A stretch of 64,000 nucleotides of DNA, taken from Streptomyces sp. 6-11-2. Its GTDB lineage: Bacteria; Actinomycetota; Actinomycetes; Streptomycetales; Streptomycetaceae. The notes under the pieces were generated by a model. That model saw only the letters and a list, made by a program, of their open reading frames with translations, had not been told where the DNA came from and ran no database searches. Of the stretch, positions 33,773 through 41,902 are shown in pieces; position 1 is the stretch's first letter; each line of letters begins with the position of its first letter. The stretch spans positions 3,410,001 to 3,474,000 of the forward strand of contig NZ_BJOR01000001.1 in NCBI RefSeq assembly GCF_006540305.1. Reading direction: 5' to 3'. Both the position numbers and the translations under genes were made by a program.

Positions 33773-34360
33773 TCAGTCCTTGCGCAGCCCCGAGAAGACC
33801 AGCCGCGTCACCGCGTCGGCCACCTCGCGCTCCCCCATGCCGCGCCCGTCGGGCCGGTACCACTCCACGATCGAGTTGATCATCCCGAAGACGAGCCGGG
33901 TCGCCAGCCGCACCTCCACGTCGGCGCGCACGTCCCCCTCCTCGGCCGACGCCCTCAGCAGATCGGCCACCCGGTGGTCGAAGTCGCGGCGCCGCTCCAG
34001 CGCCCAGCGCTCGGTCTCGGTGTTGCCGCGCACGCGCAGCAGCAGCGTCACATAGGGCAGTTCGGTGATGAGCACCTCGACCATGCGCCGCACCACGTGC
34101 TCCAGGCGCTCGACGGCGCGCCCCGTGCGCGCGTGCTCCTCGTCGAGGATCCCGAACAGCTCGTCCAGCGCCCGGCTGACCGCCCGGCGCAGCAGCTCCT
34201 CCTTGCCGGCGACGTGGTGGTAGATCGACGACTTGGAGATGCCGGCCGCCCGGGACAGGTGCTCCATGGAGGTGCCGTCGTAGCCGCGTTCGATGAAGAC
34301 CTGAACGGCCACGGACAGCAGCGTCTCCGGGGTGTACGTGTCGCGCCTGGCGGTGGTCAT
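33773..34360 (-). CDS. TetR family regulator (PaaR-like)
   Basis: A 195-aa repressor. The HTH lies at residues ~8-55 ('TPETLLSVAVQVFIERGYDGTSMEHLSRAAGISKSSIYHHVAGKEELLRRAV'), followed by a helical ligand domain with a TetR_C33-like feel ('LEHVVRRMVEVLITELPYVTLLLRVRGNTETERWALERRRDFDHRVADLLRAS'). The start overlaps the 3-hydroxyacyl-CoA dehydrogenase stop (ATGA), and the gene sits beside a PaaN-like gene, so a CoA-thioester ligand is plausible. Its probable operator (35923-35944) lies upstream of the dehydrogenase it is co-transcribed with; a second copy is upstream of bkd operon 2. Convergent with bkdR. Confidence 0.88.
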   Translation of the reverse strand: MTTARRDTYTPETLLSVAVQVFIERGYDGTSMEHLSRAAGISKSSIYHHVAGKEELLRRAVSRALDELFGILDEEHARTGRAVERLEHVVRRMVEVLITELPYVTLLLRVRGNTETERWALERRRDFDHRVADLLRASAEEGDVRADVEVRLATRLVFGMINSIVEWYRPDGRGMGEREVADAVTRLVFSGLRKD

Positions 34361-35871
34361 GAGGTGCCCTCCCGCTTGTCGGTGGCGTAGGCGTGGCGGT
34401 GGAGCGCGAGCGACGGCGCGTAGCGGCCGGACGGATCGCACTCGTGCAGGTTGTCCAGCAGGGACCAGGCCCAGGTGCCGCCGAGCCTGCGGCTCCACTC
34501 GAAGGGCCCGAGCGGGTAGTTGACGCCCAGGCGCATCGCGGTGTCGATGTCCTCCTCGGTGGCCACCCCCTTGGCGACGGCGTCGTGCGCCAGGTCGACG
34601 ATCCGGGCGACCGTGCTGGCGACGATCATGCCGGGGACGTCCCCGATGACGCTGACCTTCTTGCCGAGCGCCTGGAACAGGCCGGTGGCCTCGGCGACGG
34701 TCCGCGGCGAGGTGTCCTGGGAGGCGGACAGGGCGATCCGCGTGGCCGCGCGGTAGTCGAGGGCGAGGTCGAAGCAGACCGCGTCCCGGAACTCCACCGA
34801 GGTCTGCCCGTCGGCGAGGACCAGCCGGCCACCGCCCGGCAGCACCAGGCGGGTGCCGTGGTCCTCGTTCTCCTCGCGCACCTGGATGCCCGCCTCCCTG
34901 ATCAGGGCGAGCAGGTCCGAGGCGGGCCCGAGGCCGCCCTCGGCGACCACGTACGCGGGCGGCGCCTCCTGTTCCGCGGTGTGCGGCTCGGGGCGCTCGG
35001 CGCCCTCGCGGTAGTCGTACCAGCCCCGGCCGCTCTTCCTGCCGTGCCGGCCGGACTCGACCAGACGGCGCTGGGCCAGCGAGGGGGTGAACCGCACGTC
35101 CTGGAAGAACGACCGCCACACCGAGTGGGTGACCGACTCGTTGACGTCCTGCCCGATGAGGTCGGTCAGTTCGAAGGCCCCCATCCGGAAGCCGCCCGAC
35201 TCGCGCAGGACCGCGTCGATGGTGGCGGGGTCGGCGCCCTGGGACTCGTACACCGCGAAGGCCTCGGCGTAGAAGGGCCGGGCGATGCGGTTGACGATGA
35301 AGCCGGGGGTGTCCGCGCAGGCCACGGGGGTCTTGCCCCAGGCGCGGGCCGTCTCGTACGCGCGCGTGGCCGACGTGACGTCGGTGGCGAACCCGGAGAC
35401 CACCTCGACCAGCGGCATCAGCGGGGCCGGGTTGAAGAAGTGCAGGCCCACGAGGCGGCCCGGGACGCGGAGCGCGCCGCCGACGGCCGTCACCGACAGG
35501 GAGGAGGTGTTGGTGGCGAGCAGGCAGTCGTCGCCGACGACGACCTCCAACTCCTTCAGCAGTTCCTGCTTGACGTCGAGCCGCTCCAGGACGGCCTCGA
35601 CGACCAGCGCGCAGTCGGCGAGTTCGGTCAGGCCGTCGGCGGCCAGGAGCCGGGCGCGGGCCGCGTCCCGCTCGGCGCCGGTCAGCCGGTCCTTCTCGAC
35701 GAGCCGGTCGAGCCGGGCGCCGATCGCGGCGGCCGCCTCCCGGGCCCGCCCGGGCACGGCGTCGTACAGGCGTACGGTGTGACCCGCGACCAGCGCGACC
35801 TGGGCTATGCCCTGGCCCATGGTGCCGGTGCCGACGACGGCCACCGGACTGCTGAGGTCGAGTGCTGTCAT
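34357..35871 (-). CDS. 3-hydroxyacyl-CoA dehydrogenase (PaaH-like)
   Basis: The 504-aa enzyme oxidises 3-hydroxyacyl-CoA with NAD+. The Rossmann motif is 'VAVVGTGTMGQGIAQVALVAGHTVRLYD' (residues ~9-36). 'LLATNTSSLSVTAVGGAL' and 'GRLVGLHFFNPAPLMPLVEVV' (~140-155, catalytic His region) and 'PGFIVNRIARPFYAEAF' mark the N-terminal unit. A duplicated C-terminal 3HCDH domain follows ('GMIVASTVARIVDLAHDAVAKGVATEEDIDTAMRLGVNYPLGPFEW'). Length and double C-terminal domain are those of phenylacetate-pathway PaaH-type enzymes. It is co-transcribed with the TetR gene downstream and divergent from the PaaN-like gene. Confidence 0.92.
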   Translation of the reverse strand: MTALDLSSPVAVVGTGTMGQGIAQVALVAGHTVRLYDAVPGRAREAAAAIGARLDRLVEKDRLTGAERDAARARLLAADGLTELADCALVVEAVLERLDVKQELLKELEVVVGDDCLLATNTSSLSVTAVGGALRVPGRLVGLHFFNPAPLMPLVEVVSGFATDVTSATRAYETARAWGKTPVACADTPGFIVNRIARPFYAEAFAVYESQGADPATIDAVLRESGGFRMGAFELTDLIGQDVNESVTHSVWRSFFQDVRFTPSLAQRRLVESGRHGRKSGRGWYDYREGAERPEPHTAEQEAPPAYVVAEGGLGPASDLLALIREAGIQVREENEDHGTRLVLPGGGRLVLADGQTSVEFRDAVCFDLALDYRAATRIALSASQDTSPRTVAEATGLFQALGKKVSVIGDVPGMIVASTVARIVDLAHDAVAKGVATEEDIDTAMRLGVNYPLGPFEWSRRLGGTWAWSLLDNLHECDPSGRYAPSLALHRHAYATDKREGTS

Positions 35872-35922
35872 GTGCGCGATCCTCCCGCACGGCGCTGTCC
35901 ACGGATGCGGCGGACCCCTTGT

Positions 35923-35944
35923 ACCGACCGATCGTTCGGTTACT
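35923..35944. promoter_or_regulatory. TetR/PaaR-type operator candidate between hydroxyacyl-CoA dehydrogenase and paaN-like genes
   Basis: ACCGACCGATCGTTCGGTTACT contains an 18-bp near-perfect palindrome (35923-35940) and the ACCGNNCGNNCGGT core at 35927-35940. As I recall it, this core resembles the operator described for corynebacterial PaaR. It lies centrally in the 170-bp divergent promoter region. Confidence 0.65.
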
Positions 35945-36041
35945 CTAACTCTGACCGCCTGTTCCTGCCCATGGCCGTGACCATGGAGATGCCAGATCAC
36001 GGGCTCGACGAGGAGCTCTTGAGACGAGGAGTTGGTCCCGC

Positions 36042-37733
36042 ATGGCCGCCGAACTGACCGCACACGAGCTGATCGCCAGGCATCGGCCCACCCTGGACCA
36101 GGCGCTGGAGGCGATCCGCACCCGCGCGTACTGGTCGCCCCACCCCGAGCACCCCAAGGCCTACGGGGAGAACGGCAGCCTCGACGCGGCCGCCGGCAAG
36201 GCCGCCTTCGACGCCGTCCTGGGCACCCGCCTCGACCTCGGCCAGCCCGGCACGGACGACTGGGTGGGCGGCGAGGTCTCGCCGTACGGCATCGAACTGG
36301 GCGTGAGCTACCCGCACGCGGACATCGACGTCCTGCTGCCCGCCATGAAGGCCGGCCAGCGGGCGTGGCGGGACGCGGGCGCGGAGGCGCGCGCCGTGGT
36401 GTGCGTGGAGATCCTCAAGCGGATCAGCGACCGGACGCACGAGTTCGCGCACGCGGTCATGCACACCTCCGGCCAGGCCTTCATGATGGCGTTCCAGGCG
36501 GGCGGCCCGCACGCCCAGGACCGCGGCCTGGAGGCGGTGGCGTACGCGTACGTGGAGCAGGTGCGCACCCCCGACACCGCCGAGTGGACCAAGCCGCAGG
36601 GCAAGCGCGACCCGCTCGCCCTCACCAAGCGGTTCACCGCCGTCCCGCGCGGGATCGCGCTGGTCATCGGCTGCAACACCTTCCCGACCTGGAACGGCTT
36701 CCCGGGCCTGTTCGCCTCCCTCGCCACCGGCAACGCCGTCCTGGTCAAGCCGCACCCGCGCGCGGTGCTGCCGCTCGCGCTCACGGTGAGGACCGCCCGC
36801 GAGGTGCTCGCCGAGGCCGGCTTCGACCCGAACCTGATCGCGCTCGCCGCCGAACGTCCCGGCGAGGGCATCGCCAAGACGCTCGCCACCCGCCCCGAGA
36901 TCAGGATCATCGACTACACCGGCTCGACGTCGTTCGGCGACTGGCTGGAGGCCAACGCCCGCCAGGCGCAGGTCTACACGGAGAAGGCCGGCGTCAACAC
37001 GGTGCTCGTGGAGTCCACCGGGAACTACAAGGGGATGCTCGCCAACCTGGCCTTCTCGCTGTCCCTCTACAGCGGCCAGATGTGCACCACCCCGCAGAAC
37101 CTGCTGATCCCCCGCGACGGCATCCGCACCGACGAGGGACCCAAGTCCTTCGACGAGGTGGCGGCCGACCTCGCCAAGGCCGTGGACGGCCTCCTCGGCG
37201 ACGACGCCCGCGCCAACGCGCTGCTCGGCGCGATCGTCAACCCGGACGTCAAGGCCCGCCTGGAGGCCGCCGCGGGCCTCGGCGAGGTCGCCCTCGCCTC
37301 CCGCGAGATCACCAACCCGGACTTCCCCGGCGCGGTCGTCCGCTCGCCGGTGATCGTGAAGCTGGACGGCGCCAAGCCGGACGCCGAGGCCGCCTACATG
37401 AACGAGTGCTTCGGCCCCGTCTCCTTCGCCGTCGCCGTCGACTCGGCCGCCGACGCGGTGGAGCTGCTGCGTCGCACGATCCGCGACAAGGGCGCGATGA
37501 CGGTGGGCGCGTACACGACCGACGAGGAGGTCGAGCAGGCGGTGCAGGAGGTGTGCCTGGAGGAGGCCGCCCAGCTGTCGCTGAACCTCACCGGCGGGGT
37601 GTACGTCAACCAGACCGCCGCCTTCTCCGACTTCCACGGCTCCGGCGGCAACCCGGCGGCCAACGCGGCCCTCACCGACGGCGCGTTCGTCGCCAACCGC
37701 TTCCGCGTGGTGGAGGTCCGCCGGGAGGCGTAG
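36042..37733 (+). CDS. paaN: Phenylacetic acid degradation protein PaaN-like aldehyde dehydrogenase
   Basis: The 563-aa protein resembles the PaaN (ring-opening-associated aldehyde dehydrogenase) family. N-terminal 'HELIARHRPTLDQALEAIRTRAYWSPHPEHPKAYGE' is family-specific. The aldehyde dehydrogenase fold follows with the NAD segment 'VIGCNTFPTWNGFPGLFASLATGNAVLVKPHPRAVLPL' (~205-245), 'IRIIDYTGSTSFGDWLE' and the catalytic Cys in 'LYSGQMCTTPQNLLIP' (~345). There is no MaoC hydratase fusion as in the E. coli PaaZ. The ATG at 36042 follows a GAGACGAGGAG site. No paaABCDE monooxygenase genes are nearby, so the substrate may be another aldehyde or CoA intermediate. Confidence 0.85.
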   Translation: MAAELTAHELIARHRPTLDQALEAIRTRAYWSPHPEHPKAYGENGSLDAAAGKAAFDAVLGTRLDLGQPGTDDWVGGEVSPYGIELGVSYPHADIDVLLPAMKAGQRAWRDAGAEARAVVCVEILKRISDRTHEFAHAVMHTSGQAFMMAFQAGGPHAQDRGLEAVAYAYVEQVRTPDTAEWTKPQGKRDPLALTKRFTAVPRGIALVIGCNTFPTWNGFPGLFASLATGNAVLVKPHPRAVLPLALTVRTAREVLAEAGFDPNLIALAAERPGEGIAKTLATRPEIRIIDYTGSTSFGDWLEANARQAQVYTEKAGVNTVLVESTGNYKGMLANLAFSLSLYSGQMCTTPQNLLIPRDGIRTDEGPKSFDEVAADLAKAVDGLLGDDARANALLGAIVNPDVKARLEAAAGLGEVALASREITNPDFPGAVVRSPVIVKLDGAKPDAEAAYMNECFGPVSFAVAVDSAADAVELLRRTIRDKGAMTVGAYTTDEEVEQAVQEVCLEEAAQLSLNLTGGVYVNQTAAFSDFHGSGGNPAANAALTDGAFVANRFRVVEVRREA

Positions 37734-37746
37734 GTCCCTCAGTCCC

Positions 37747-38499
37747 TCAGGATGCGGCCGCGCCCCCGGTGGCGCTCCAGTGGTACAGCGTCATCGCCAC
37801 ACTGGTGGCGAGGTTGTAACTGGAGACCTGGGGGCGCATCGGCAGCGCCACCAGATGGTCGGTGCGCGCGCGCAGGTCGGCCGACAGGCCGCTGCGCTCG
37901 GAGCCGAAGGCGAGCACGGCGTCGTCGGGCAGTTTCACCCCGCGGATGTCCTCGCCCTCCGGATCGAGCGCGAACAGCGGCCCGCGGGGCAGCTCGTCGA
38001 CGTCCAGCCGCTCCACGGCGGTCGCGAAGTGCAGCCCCGCCCCGCCGCGCACCACCGTCGGGTGCCAGGGGTCCAGGGTGCCCGTGGTGACCACTCCGGT
38101 CGCCCCGAAACCGGCGGCCAGGCGGATCACCGCCCCCGCGTTGCCCAGGTTGCGCGGCTGGTCCAGGACGACGACCGGCGCGCTGCGGGGCGAGTGCGCC
38201 AGCGCCCGCAGATTGGCCTCGCGGGACGGCCGTACGGCGAGGGCCGCCACGGCCGTGGGATGCGGGCGCGGCACGAGGGAGGCGTACGTCTCCCGCGGCA
38301 CCTCGTTCAGCAGGGCGTCCAGCGTGTCCCGTACGTCGGGGGCCAGCTCGTCGGCGAGGGCGAGCGCCGCGTGCCGGTCGGCGGTGACAGCCACCGGCAC
38401 CTCGGCCCCGAAGCGCAGGGCGTGCTTGAGGGCGTGGAAGCCGTCGAGCAGCACGGTGCCGCCGGCCAGCCGGTGCCAGTCGCGTACGGGGTCGCTCAT
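37747..38499 (-). CDS. SpoU/TrmH family RNA 2'-O-methyltransferase
   Basis: A 250-aa SPOUT methyltransferase that would methylate a ribose in tRNA or rRNA using SAM. Motif 1 is 'APVVVLDQPRNLGNAGAVIRLAAGFGATGVVTTG' (~130-165), motif 2 'AVLAFGSERSGLSADLRARTDHLVALPM' and motif 3 'VSSYNLATSVAMTLYHW', forming the trefoil-knot SAM site. The N-terminal ~120 residues ('LAGGTVLLDGFHALKHALRFGAEVPVAV') form a substrate-binding L30-like region. The stop is 13 bp from the paaN stop (convergent). The upstream HTTM gene ends in the ATGA start overlap, so expression is coupled to the HTTM-DUF5819 genes. Confidence 0.88.
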   Translation of the reverse strand: MSDPVRDWHRLAGGTVLLDGFHALKHALRFGAEVPVAVTADRHAALALADELAPDVRDTLDALLNEVPRETYASLVPRPHPTAVAALAVRPSREANLRALAHSPRSAPVVVLDQPRNLGNAGAVIRLAAGFGATGVVTTGTLDPWHPTVVRGGAGLHFATAVERLDVDELPRGPLFALDPEGEDIRGVKLPDDAVLAFGSERSGLSADLRARTDHLVALPMRPQVSSYNLATSVAMTLYHWSATGGAAAS

Positions 38500-39707
38500 G
38501 CCGGGAAGCCTACGCGGGCGGGCCCGGCGTCCTCCGGGGAGCGCGGGTCCTTCTCCTGGGGCCGGTCCCCGCCCCGCCGCAGTCGCGCACGCGCGCGTGC
38601 CGCGAGGCCGCCCAGGCGGCGCAGGAAGGGCGTCGGCAGGAACACCGAGTCCGCCGCGATCATCGCCAGGGAGAAGAACGGCAGCCCCAGCACGACCGCG
38701 ATCACGGCGTGCTCGGCCATCATGACCGCCAGCAGGACGTTCTTCACCCGCCGGTTGAACAGCGTGAACGGGAACGCGACCTGCGCCATCACCGTCCCGT
38801 AGGTCACCAGCATCACCATCGTGCCGCTGGCGGCCAGCAGACCGGCCAGGGCCGGCCAGGGCGAGAAGTAGTCCAGGTGGAGCGGGTAGTAGACGGCGGT
38901 GCCGTCCTGCCAGCGCGAGCCCTGGACCTTGTACCAGCCGGCCGTGGCGTAGATCAGGCAGGCCTCGGCCATGATCACGAGCAGGGCGCCGTTGTGGACG
39001 ATGTCGGCGACGACGTTCAGCAGCATCCGCGGCTGCGCCGAGCGCGCCCGGCGCCCGGCCGCCCACCACAGGGCCAGGCCCAGCCAGACCGTCCACAGGA
39101 GGACGGGCACGAACACCTCGCCCTGTATCCGGCCCGCCGCCGTGATCACGGCCAGGAACAGCCCCAGCACGCTCCACAGGGCGGGACCGGCCCGGTCGGG
39201 GACCCGCTCCCCGCGCGCGTGTGCCGCCCGTACCCGCGCGGCCCGGCGCGCGTCGAGCGACCAGACCTGGCCGCAGCGGGTGAACACCAGGTACAGCGAC
39301 ATCAGGTGCAGCACGTTGTCGCCGCCGTCGCCCACGAAGACGCTGCGGTTCTGCAGGGAGAGCACGCCGACCATGAAGAGCACGGACGTGGTGCGGGTGC
39401 GCCAGCCCAGCGCGAGCAGCAGGCTCGCCAGCACGGCCAGCGCGTAGCACGTCTCGAACCAGAGGTCGCCGCGGAACCACAGCAGGGCCGTGAAGGCGCC
39501 GTTGTCCGAGGTCAGCTGCTGGGCCAGGTTCCAGCTCCACGGGCCGTCGGGGCCGTAGAGCTCGTGGCGGTGGGGGAACTCGCGCAGCAGGAACAGCAGC
39601 CAGGTCAGCGAGAAGCCGATGCGTATGACGGCGGTCTGGTAGGGGCCGAGGGCCGTCTCGGTGACCCTCGCGATCCCGCGCGAGACCGAGAGCGCGAGGC
39701 GGTTCAC
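38496..39707 (-). CDS. HTTM domain membrane protein
   Basis: The 403-aa polytopic protein carries the HTTM domain (the integral-membrane fold related to vitamin K-dependent gamma-carboxylase). N-terminal 'GPYQTAVIRIGFSLTWLLFLLREFPHRHELYGPDGPWSW' and 'FETCYALAVLASLLLALGWRTRTTSVLFMVGVLSLQNRSVFVGDGGDNVLHLMSLYLVFT' are diagnostic. Further helices end with 'VLLAVMMAEHAVIAVVLGLPFFSLAMIAADSVFLP' and a basic cytoplasmic tail. Start GTG 39707 overlaps the DUF5819 stop (GTGA). HTTM proteins are widely but patchily spread in bacteria; the substrate is unknown. Pairing with DUF5819 suggests one membrane complex. Confidence 0.88.
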   Translation of the reverse strand: MNRLALSVSRGIARVTETALGPYQTAVIRIGFSLTWLLFLLREFPHRHELYGPDGPWSWNLAQQLTSDNGAFTALLWFRGDLWFETCYALAVLASLLLALGWRTRTTSVLFMVGVLSLQNRSVFVGDGGDNVLHLMSLYLVFTRCGQVWSLDARRAARVRAAHARGERVPDRAGPALWSVLGLFLAVITAAGRIQGEVFVPVLLWTVWLGLALWWAAGRRARSAQPRMLLNVVADIVHNGALLVIMAEACLIYATAGWYKVQGSRWQDGTAVYYPLHLDYFSPWPALAGLLAASGTMVMLVTYGTVMAQVAFPFTLFNRRVKNVLLAVMMAEHAVIAVVLGLPFFSLAMIAADSVFLPTPFLRRLGGLAARARARLRRGGDRPQEKDPRSPEDAGPARVGFPA

Positions 39708-41038
39708 CGTACGCCTCCCCGGGTCTCGCCGGCCGGCACCGTCCACCACTGCAGCGAGCGGTAGGACGGCTTGCCTGTCGGCTTCTCGTTGCTCCACGGG
39801 GGCGGGGGCACGTTGCTGGTGCGGCTGCGGATCTGGACGCGTTCGAGGACGCCGCCCGCGCCGGCCGCGTCCCCGCGTTCCAGACGCAGCACCGCGATAC
39901 GGCGCAGGTACTGCTCGGCCAGGGTGCCGCGCAGGCCCACCGGCCGGTTGTCGGCGTCGTGGGCGGCGCCGTAGAAGTCCCAGGCGCGGCGCAGTTCGTT
40001 CTGCTGGGTGTGGCTGGGCAGCAGATTGCCCTCGATGGCCCGGCCGTCCTCGGCGGACAGGTCGTACCAGCCGGTGGTACGGGTGCCGCCGTCCGCCGTG
40101 CGGACCTCCGCGCGCACCTGGACGGCGACGTTCTGCTGGAGCGGGTTCGGCGCGAACAGCTTCCAGTTCTGCTCGAACTCCGGGTAGACCCACCCGTCGA
40201 CGGCCTCGGCGTGCTCCCTGTTCACCGTGTTCGACGGCGTGACATGCAGGAACACCATCCCGAGATGCACACACACCACGACGGCGACCACCGCGAGCAC
40301 CAGCACCGCACCCACCTGATGCGGCAGGGACAAGGCAGCGACACCACCACGAGACGCCGACCCGCCGGGAGCGGGGGCGGAGGCAGGTACGGGGGCAGGA
40401 GCAGGTATGGGGTCTGGAGCGGTGCCAGGAGCAGGGGCGGGGGCAGATATGGGAGCGGGAGCCGCGAGCGCGGCGGGCCCAGGACCGGGGCCGGGGCCGG
40501 GGCCGGGGCCAGGGCCAGGAGCGAAACCGGGGCCAGGACCGGGGCCGGGGTCGGGGTCGGGTGCGGGACCGGTGCTGGAGTCGAAAGCCGGGCCGCGACC
40601 GGGGGCAGAACCGGGGCCAGGAGTAAGGCCGAGGTCAGGAGCGGGACCGGTGTCTGGAGCGGTGTCAGGACCGGGAGTGGGAGCGGGACCGGGGCTGAGG
40701 TCGGGAGAGGGGCCAGGAGCGGGGCTGGAGTCGGAAGCCGGAACTGCGGCCGGGCCGCGACCAGGACCAGGAGCGGGACCGGTGCCAGAACCGGGAACAG
40801 TGCCGGTGCCAGGACCAGGAACCGTGCCGGGGGCTGAGCGGGGAGCAGGAACCGGGACGGGCGTGGGGGCCAGGGCTTTCTCGTCCGGCCTGTCAGCGGA
40901 CCCGGCGTTCTCGTCCGGGCCTGCAGCGGACTGCGGCCCGTCAGCGGACCCGAGGGAGGTCCGGGAGCCCTCGTCCGGCCGGGCGCCCGGGCGGCTGGGG
41001 GCACGTGAGGCGGTCGAGTCGTCGTCGTGCGCGTTCAT
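39704..41038 (-). CDS. DUF5819 family membrane protein with long Pro/Gly-rich N-terminal arm
   Basis: The 444-aa protein has a hydrophilic N-terminal arm (residues ~1-220), almost wholly Pro/Gly/Ala/Ser with short repeats such as 'GPGPGPGP' and 'APAPVPAS'. It is followed by one helix 'VGAVLVLAVVAVVVCVHLGMVFLHV' (~228-252) and an external DUF5819 domain with 'GWVYPEFEQNWKLFAPNPLQQNVAVQVRAEVRTADG' and 'FYGAAHDADNRPVGLRGTLAEQYLRRIAVLRLE'. The 'F.QNW.LFAPNP' signature is typical of DUF5819. It is first of a three-gene coupled operon (DUF5819-HTTM-methyltransferase). The arm length is unusual. Confidence 0.82.
   Translation of the reverse strand: MNAHDDDSTASRAPSRPGARPDEGSRTSLGSADGPQSAAGPDENAGSADRPDEKALAPTPVPVPAPRSAPGTVPGPGTGTVPGSGTGPAPGPGRGPAAVPASDSSPAPGPSPDLSPGPAPTPGPDTAPDTGPAPDLGLTPGPGSAPGRGPAFDSSTGPAPDPDPGPGPGPGFAPGPGPGPGPGPGPGPAALAAPAPISAPAPAPGTAPDPIPAPAPVPASAPAPGGSASRGGVAALSLPHQVGAVLVLAVVAVVVCVHLGMVFLHVTPSNTVNREHAEAVDGWVYPEFEQNWKLFAPNPLQQNVAVQVRAEVRTADGGTRTTGWYDLSAEDGRAIEGNLLPSHTQQNELRRAWDFYGAAHDADNRPVGLRGTLAEQYLRRIAVLRLERGDAAGAGGVLERVQIRSRTSNVPPPPWSNEKPTGKPSYRSLQWWTVPAGETRGGVR
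40370..40900. repeat. Low-complexity Pro/Gly-coding repeat tract
   Basis: The DUF5819 gene contains a ~530-bp stretch of degenerate 6-bp units (GGGGCC, GGAGCG, GGACCG types on the + strand). Runs of GGGGCC at 40485-40515 could form G-quadruplexes in the non-template strand. The frame stays open, so the tract is translated. Confidence 0.75.
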
Positions 41039-41396
41039 CCCGCCCCGTTTCCGATCCCGGTCCGTCCTGCGGCCGCCACCCGGCCGCGGGGCGCCGTACC
41101 GCCCGCGCGCACCACTTCCCGGCGCCGCACCGGAACGGTACTCAGGGCCGCCCTCCGGGCACACCCCCGGGGCGTACCGGGCGCCGCGCCGGACTGAACC
41201 GGCAGTCGTCCGAAGGCCGTCCGGCAGTCGTCCGGCGGAGGGGGCCACCCTACGGCGGTCCGCCGCAACATGGAATCGGCCGGGCACACGGGATCAGTCG
41301 GCCGTCCGGCCGCGCCCATCCTCCCCAGCCCACCACACTTCTGACGCCCTGCCAGAAACATTTCGGCACTGGGGAGTCCAGGGCCCCGCCCCGGTG
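41039..41396. other. 358-bp gap between DUF5819 operon and rhodanese gene
   Basis: No gene, RNA or clear operator is recognised. It should hold the promoter of the DUF5819-HTTM-methyltransferase operon on the complement strand. A weak hairpin TTCTG/CAGAA at 41339-41357 is the only structure noted. Confidence 0.5.
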
Positions 41397-41744
41397 TCAC
41401 ACCACCTGGCCGGGACGCCCCTCGTCGGTCACGACGGGCCGCCCCGAGGCGGCCCACACCTGCATGCCGCCGTCGACGTTCACCGCGTCGACGCCCTGCT
41501 GGACCAGGTACATCGCGACCTGCGCCGACCGCCCGCCGGAGCGGCAGATCACATGGATCCGCCCGTCCTGGGGCGCCGTCCCGGTCAGTTCGCCGTACCG
41601 GGCCACGAACTCGCTGAGGGGAATGTGCAGCGCCCCCTCGGCGTGACCCGCCCGCCACTCGTCGTCCTCGCGGACGTCCAGCAGGAAGTCGCCGTCCTCG
41701 AGGTCCTGGACCCCGACCGTGGGCACACCAGCTCCGAAATGCAT
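41397..41744 (-). CDS. Single-domain rhodanese-like protein
   Basis: A 115-aa cytoplasmic sulfurtransferase-type domain with 'LLDVREDDEWRAGHAEGALHIPLSEF' (residues ~22-48, CH2A motif) and the active-site loop 'IHVICRSGGRSAQVAMYL' (~68-85), where the Cys is present, then 'DAVNVDGGMQVWAASGRP' (GG-W signature). Length is typical of stand-alone rhodaneses (GlpE-like). No operon partner; a sulfur carrier role is inferred only from family. Confidence 0.9.
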   Translation of the reverse strand: MHFGAGVPTVGVQDLEDGDFLLDVREDDEWRAGHAEGALHIPLSEFVARYGELTGTAPQDGRIHVICRSGGRSAQVAMYLVQQGVDAVNVDGGMQVWAASGRPVVTDEGRPGQVV

Positions 41745-41786
41745 GCGTCGACGCTACCCGAAGCGCACCGGAGGGTTCCGGTCCGG

Positions 41787-41827
41787 ACCGGCACGGATCC
41801 GGCACGGATCCGGCACGGATCCGGCAC
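41787..41827. repeat. 11-bp tandem repeat (CCGGCACGGAT)
   Basis: Three full copies and a partial fourth of CCGGCACGGAT lie between the rhodanese and J-domain genes, upstream of the rhodanese start. Imperfect GTCAC(G) repeats follow to 41900. Confidence 0.7.
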
Positions 41828-41902
41828 CCGGCCAGTCACGGGTGACGCAGGTCACGCGGGAGCAGGCAGGTCACACGGGGAGGGCCACGCGAGTCACGCG
41901 CG

